Shown: positions 54,043 through 57,068 of the stretch, piece after piece | Layout: the number at the start of each line of letters is the position of its first letter | Numbering within the stretch: the first letter of the stretch is position 1 | Assembly: GCA_902535185.1 (NCBI GenBank) | Contig: CACAST010000002.1 | Location: forward strand, 1 to 57,068 | Origin: an uncultured Prochlorococcus sp. | Lineage (GTDB): Bacteria; Cyanobacteriota; Cyanobacteriia; PCC-6307; Cyanobiaceae | Direction of reading: 5' to 3' | DNA length: 57,068 nucleotides | Translations under genes and position numbers: made by a program | The notes under the pieces: generated by a model | Told to the model about the DNA's origin: nothing | The model's input: the letters and a program-made list of their open reading frames with translations, nothing else | The model's database searches: none

Positions 54043-55272
54043 ATGAATGAGATTTTGACATGGGATGAGTTGAATAAATTTGAAGTTGAAGATCTTGATA
54101 GAGTCCAAGGTATAAATAATTCCTACGCAAATTTAAGATTATTTGGACATAGTGAAAATGATGTTTTAGTTACCCTCTATAGGGATAGGCATTCTTGGTG
54201 TCCTTACTGTCAGAAGATATGGTTATGGCTTGAATTTAAGAAAATTCCATACCGAGTCAAGAAAATAAATATGTTTTGCTACGGCCAAAAAGAAAGTTGG
54301 TTCCTTGAAAAAGTCAGATCTGGGAAATTACCTGCAATTGAATTTAAAGGGCAAGTCATAACTGAAAGCGACAATATCATAGCTTTTTTAGAAAATGAAT
54401 TTGGAGCACTTGGATCTTTTATAACATCAAGTCACCTTATCAAAATTCGAGAGTTAGAAAGAGAAATTTTCAGATCCTGGTGTAATTGGCTCTGCCGAGA
54501 AAGCTTTAATTTTATAGATAACTCTTTTAGAAAAAAAAGATTTAAAGAATCCATTTCTAAACTCGATGAAATCTTAACTAGATCAAAATCAGGGTTTGTT
54601 GATCCATCAGTATCTAATACGGGTGATATAGAGCCTGGTGTTGGAGATATAATTTTTATTCCCTACATGGAGAGAATGAATGCTTCACTAAGCTATTATA
54701 AAGGGTTTAATTTAAGATCTAATTACCGTCATGTAGATAACTGGCTTACCCTTTTTGAAGGTAAAAGTGCTTATAGAGGCACTCAAGGAGATTTTCATAC
54801 TCACTCTCATGATTTACCCCCACAAATGGGAGGATGTTATAAAGAAAGTAATGAACAACAGATTACTTTCTCTAAGCTAATAGATATTGGGGAGGGTCTG
54901 GGTAATTATGAATTTAATAAAAATTATGATTCAAAATATTTCGCAAAAATTGCTCTTAAAAGAGTAATAAAGCATAAAGACAATTTACTAAAAGTAAACC
55001 CATACAATAAAGAATCCTTTGAGGAATCATTGAGATCAGCTTTGACTCATATGATCACAGGCGAAGTATTAATCCCTAAAAAACTTTCAGGAATCTCCTT
55101 AAAATACTTAAAAAATAGAATCTCAGTTCCAAGAGATATGCCAATTATTTCAGCAAGGTTATTAAGACAATCACTAAATAAAATTGAATCACTCAGAGAT
55201 ATCAATGAAATAGATAAGATACCTTTCAGGGATAGATATGATCAAGATCCTATAAATTTTATTTCTAGTTAA
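54043..55272 (+). CDS. Glutathione S-transferase-like protein with CPYC thioredoxin-fold domain
   Basis: DRHSWCPYCQKIWLWLEFKKIPYRVKKINM, SGKLPAIEFKGQVITESDNIIAFLE; long C-terminal extension. Confidence 0.85.
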   Translation: MNEILTWDELNKFEVEDLDRVQGINNSYANLRLFGHSENDVLVTLYRDRHSWCPYCQKIWLWLEFKKIPYRVKKINMFCYGQKESWFLEKVRSGKLPAIEFKGQVITESDNIIAFLENEFGALGSFITSSHLIKIRELEREIFRSWCNWLCRESFNFIDNSFRKKRFKESISKLDEILTRSKSGFVDPSVSNTGDIEPGVGDIIFIPYMERMNASLSYYKGFNLRSNYRHVDNWLTLFEGKSAYRGTQGDFHTHSHDLPPQMGGCYKESNEQQITFSKLIDIGEGLGNYEFNKNYDSKYFAKIALKRVIKHKDNLLKVNPYNKESFEESLRSALTHMITGEVLIPKKLSGISLKYLKNRISVPRDMPIISARLLRQSLNKIESLRDINEIDKIPFRDRYDQDPINFISS

Positions 55273-55280
55273 CAGTAAAC

Positions 55281-56675
55281 CTATAAATTTTTTCTGGAAT
55301 CTATTTGAAGTAAATCTCTTATTTTTTGAACTTGACTTGCAATATTTGGATCAATAGATAATTTTTTTTCAACTTGTTCAATAGCATACATAACTGTTGT
55401 ATGGTCTTTCCCCCCAAATTCATCTCCAATTCTTGGTAAGCTTAGATCCGTTCCATGTCTCATAAGATACATACCTATTTGCCTAGCTTGACTTACTGGT
55501 TTTCTCCTACTTGAACTAATCAATTCATCAGTAGAAACTTTAAAAAAATCTGACACTTTATTAATAACTTGTTTTGGACTCACAACAACTCCAACACTAT
55601 TCGGATCAAGCATTGGAGCAATTGATTGGACTGTCATTGGCAAGCCTGTTATTGATGCAAATGCAACAGCTCTAGTAAATGCTCCTTCCAGTTCTCGAAT
55701 ATTCGAAGTGAATCTTCCTGCTATAAATTGAATTAAATCTCTTGGAAGACTCATACTCTCTTGTTCTGCCTTTTTTTGAAGGATGGCTGTCCTCGTCTCA
55801 AGGTCAGGTGGTTGAATATCTGCAGTCATACCCATAGAGAACCTAGAAATTAATCTCTCCTGAATTCCGGACAATTGATTTGGGGGTCTATCACTTGCGA
55901 TAACTATTTGACTTCCTGATTCGTGAAGAGCATTAAAAGTATGAAAGAATTCTTCTTGTGTATACTCTTTGCCTTCTAAGAACTGTATATCGTCTATTAA
56001 AATCAAATCTACATTTCTATATTTATCTCGAATAGCTGTCATTCCATCTCGCCTAATTCCACTAATAACATCGTTAGTAAAAGTCTCTGTGGATACATAT
56101 TTTACTTTTGCTTCTGGATCTATTTCTACTCGATAATGACCTATTGCTTGCATTAAATGAGTCTTACCAAGACCCACTCCACCACAAATAAATAATGGAT
56201 TAAATTCTCTACCAGGAGATTCGGCAACGGCTAAAGCTGCGGCATGAGCCAACCTACTATTTGGACCTACAACAAATCTTTTAAATACGTAGCGTAAATT
56301 TAAACCATTAGGATTTTTGAATTGATTTTTTGAAGAATTATTTTGGTTATTACTAGAAAAAGGCCTTGTTTTATGATTCAAGTTTTGTTCTTTAGTTTTC
56401 TCTTCATTTGTTAAATCGCTGATGGGATTCGTTTCAGATTTAAAAACAACTTTTACATCCTGGCCGCAGATTTCTTTTGCAGCTTTTTCAATAGTTTCAC
56501 AATAATTCTTTCTTAACCAATCACTGGAAAATGTATTTGGAGCTATTAGAGTCAATATGCCATCCTCAAAACAGTTAAATTTAGCTGGCCTTATCCATGT
56601 CTCAAATGAAGGCTTACTTAAAGTTTTTTGGAGTAATTGTTGAACTTCCGCCCAAATAGGATTAATTGCTTGCAA
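55281..56675 (-). CDS. dnaA: Chromosomal replication initiator protein
   Basis: [51 protein letters not shown]-terminal [24 protein letters not shown]. Confidence 0.97.
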   Translation of the reverse strand: MQAINPIWAEVQQLLQKTLSKPSFETWIRPAKFNCFEDGILTLIAPNTFSSDWLRKNYCETIEKAAKEICGQDVKVVFKSETNPISDLTNEEKTKEQNLNHKTRPFSSNNQNNSSKNQFKNPNGLNLRYVFKRFVVGPNSRLAHAAALAVAESPGREFNPLFICGGVGLGKTHLMQAIGHYRVEIDPEAKVKYVSTETFTNDVISGIRRDGMTAIRDKYRNVDLILIDDIQFLEGKEYTQEEFFHTFNALHESGSQIVIASDRPPNQLSGIQERLISRFSMGMTADIQPPDLETRTAILQKKAEQESMSLPRDLIQFIAGRFTSNIRELEGAFTRAVAFASITGLPMTVQSIAPMLDPNSVGVVVSPKQVINKVSDFFKVSTDELISSSRRKPVSQARQIGMYLMRHGTDLSLPRIGDEFGGKDHTTVMYAIEQVEKKLSIDPNIASQVQKIRDLLQIDSRKNL

Positions 56676-56843
56676 AATTTTATTCTATAGATTATTAATC
56701 TAGTTGGAATTTTTTAATTGGCCATTATCAAATCATAAGATCACGACAAATTTAAAATTACTTAACAAAGCATAATCTAAATTTATAAAGTTAATTCTAA
56801 ATTTTTTTTAAATATATAATTATTTCAAATCTCTATAAAATTT

Positions 56844-57068
56844 TTGGATAAAGCATTACTTATTATCATGGCTAAATGGCATGGTTTTGGGAGATGCAAA
56901 ACAAGATTATCAAAAGATATAGGTAAAAGTAATTCTGCAAAAATACAAAGTGTGATAACAAAACACACTATTTCAGTCGCCAAATCTCTCCAAAAAACCA
57001 AACTAATTGATATTTCTTTAGCTATATCTGGTTTGGGGGAAAAAAATTGCAGAAGATGGTCTAAACAA
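56844..57068 (+). CDS. Partial CDS: DUF2064/TIGR04282-like putative glycosyltransferase (N-terminal part)
   Basis: Own translation from TTG at 56844: LDKALLIIMAKWHGFGRCKTRLSKDIGKSNSAKIQSVITKHTISVAKSLQKTKLIDISLAISGLGEKNCRRWSK. The M-A-K...KTRL pattern resembles LIVFAR.P..G..KTRL of this family. Runs off window end; ATG alternative at 56868. Confidence 0.62.
   Translation, partial: MDKALLIIMAKWHGFGRCKTRLSKDIGKSNSAKIQSVITKHTISVAKSLQKTKLIDISLAISGLGEKNCRRWSKQ

Noticed and set aside
1-57068. CRISPR array, prophage, transposon or defence island
   Set aside because: No regularly spaced repeats, transposase, phage structural or nuclease/toxin modules were recognised; all sizeable ORFs fit core cyanobacterial functions or small conserved hypotheticals.

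Overview
The window looks like a compact, AT-rich core-genome segment of a high-light Prochlorococcus (or very close relative). This taxonomic call is inferred from protein content, gene order, low GC and short intergenic spacers; no search was run. It encodes about 54 proteins: peptidoglycan (murI, amidase, murF, glmU), menaquinone/phylloquinone (menB, menD), glycogen (glgA, glgB), amino acids (aroA, thrB, proA, trpA, hisIE), trpS/thrS, a metal ABC transporter, NDH-1 subunits (ndhD, ndhL), hemE, petE, clpB, a group 2 sigma factor, cyAbrB-like, pyrC, gor, dnaA. It also encodes one intronless tRNA-Leu(UAA). I see no CRISPR array, rRNA, prophage, IS element or defence island. I do not see a convincing new multi-gene system. 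The strongest anomalies are: (1) aroA is frameshifted near its N-terminus at an A5 run; (2) the divergent neighbour comB has ATC where the start codon is expected; (3) a QueD/PTPS-like protein has HGY in place of the zinc-binding HGH; (4) ClpB has F in place of Y in the second AAA+ pore loop; (5) several lineage-type uncharacterised proteins and AT-rich intergenic repeats.
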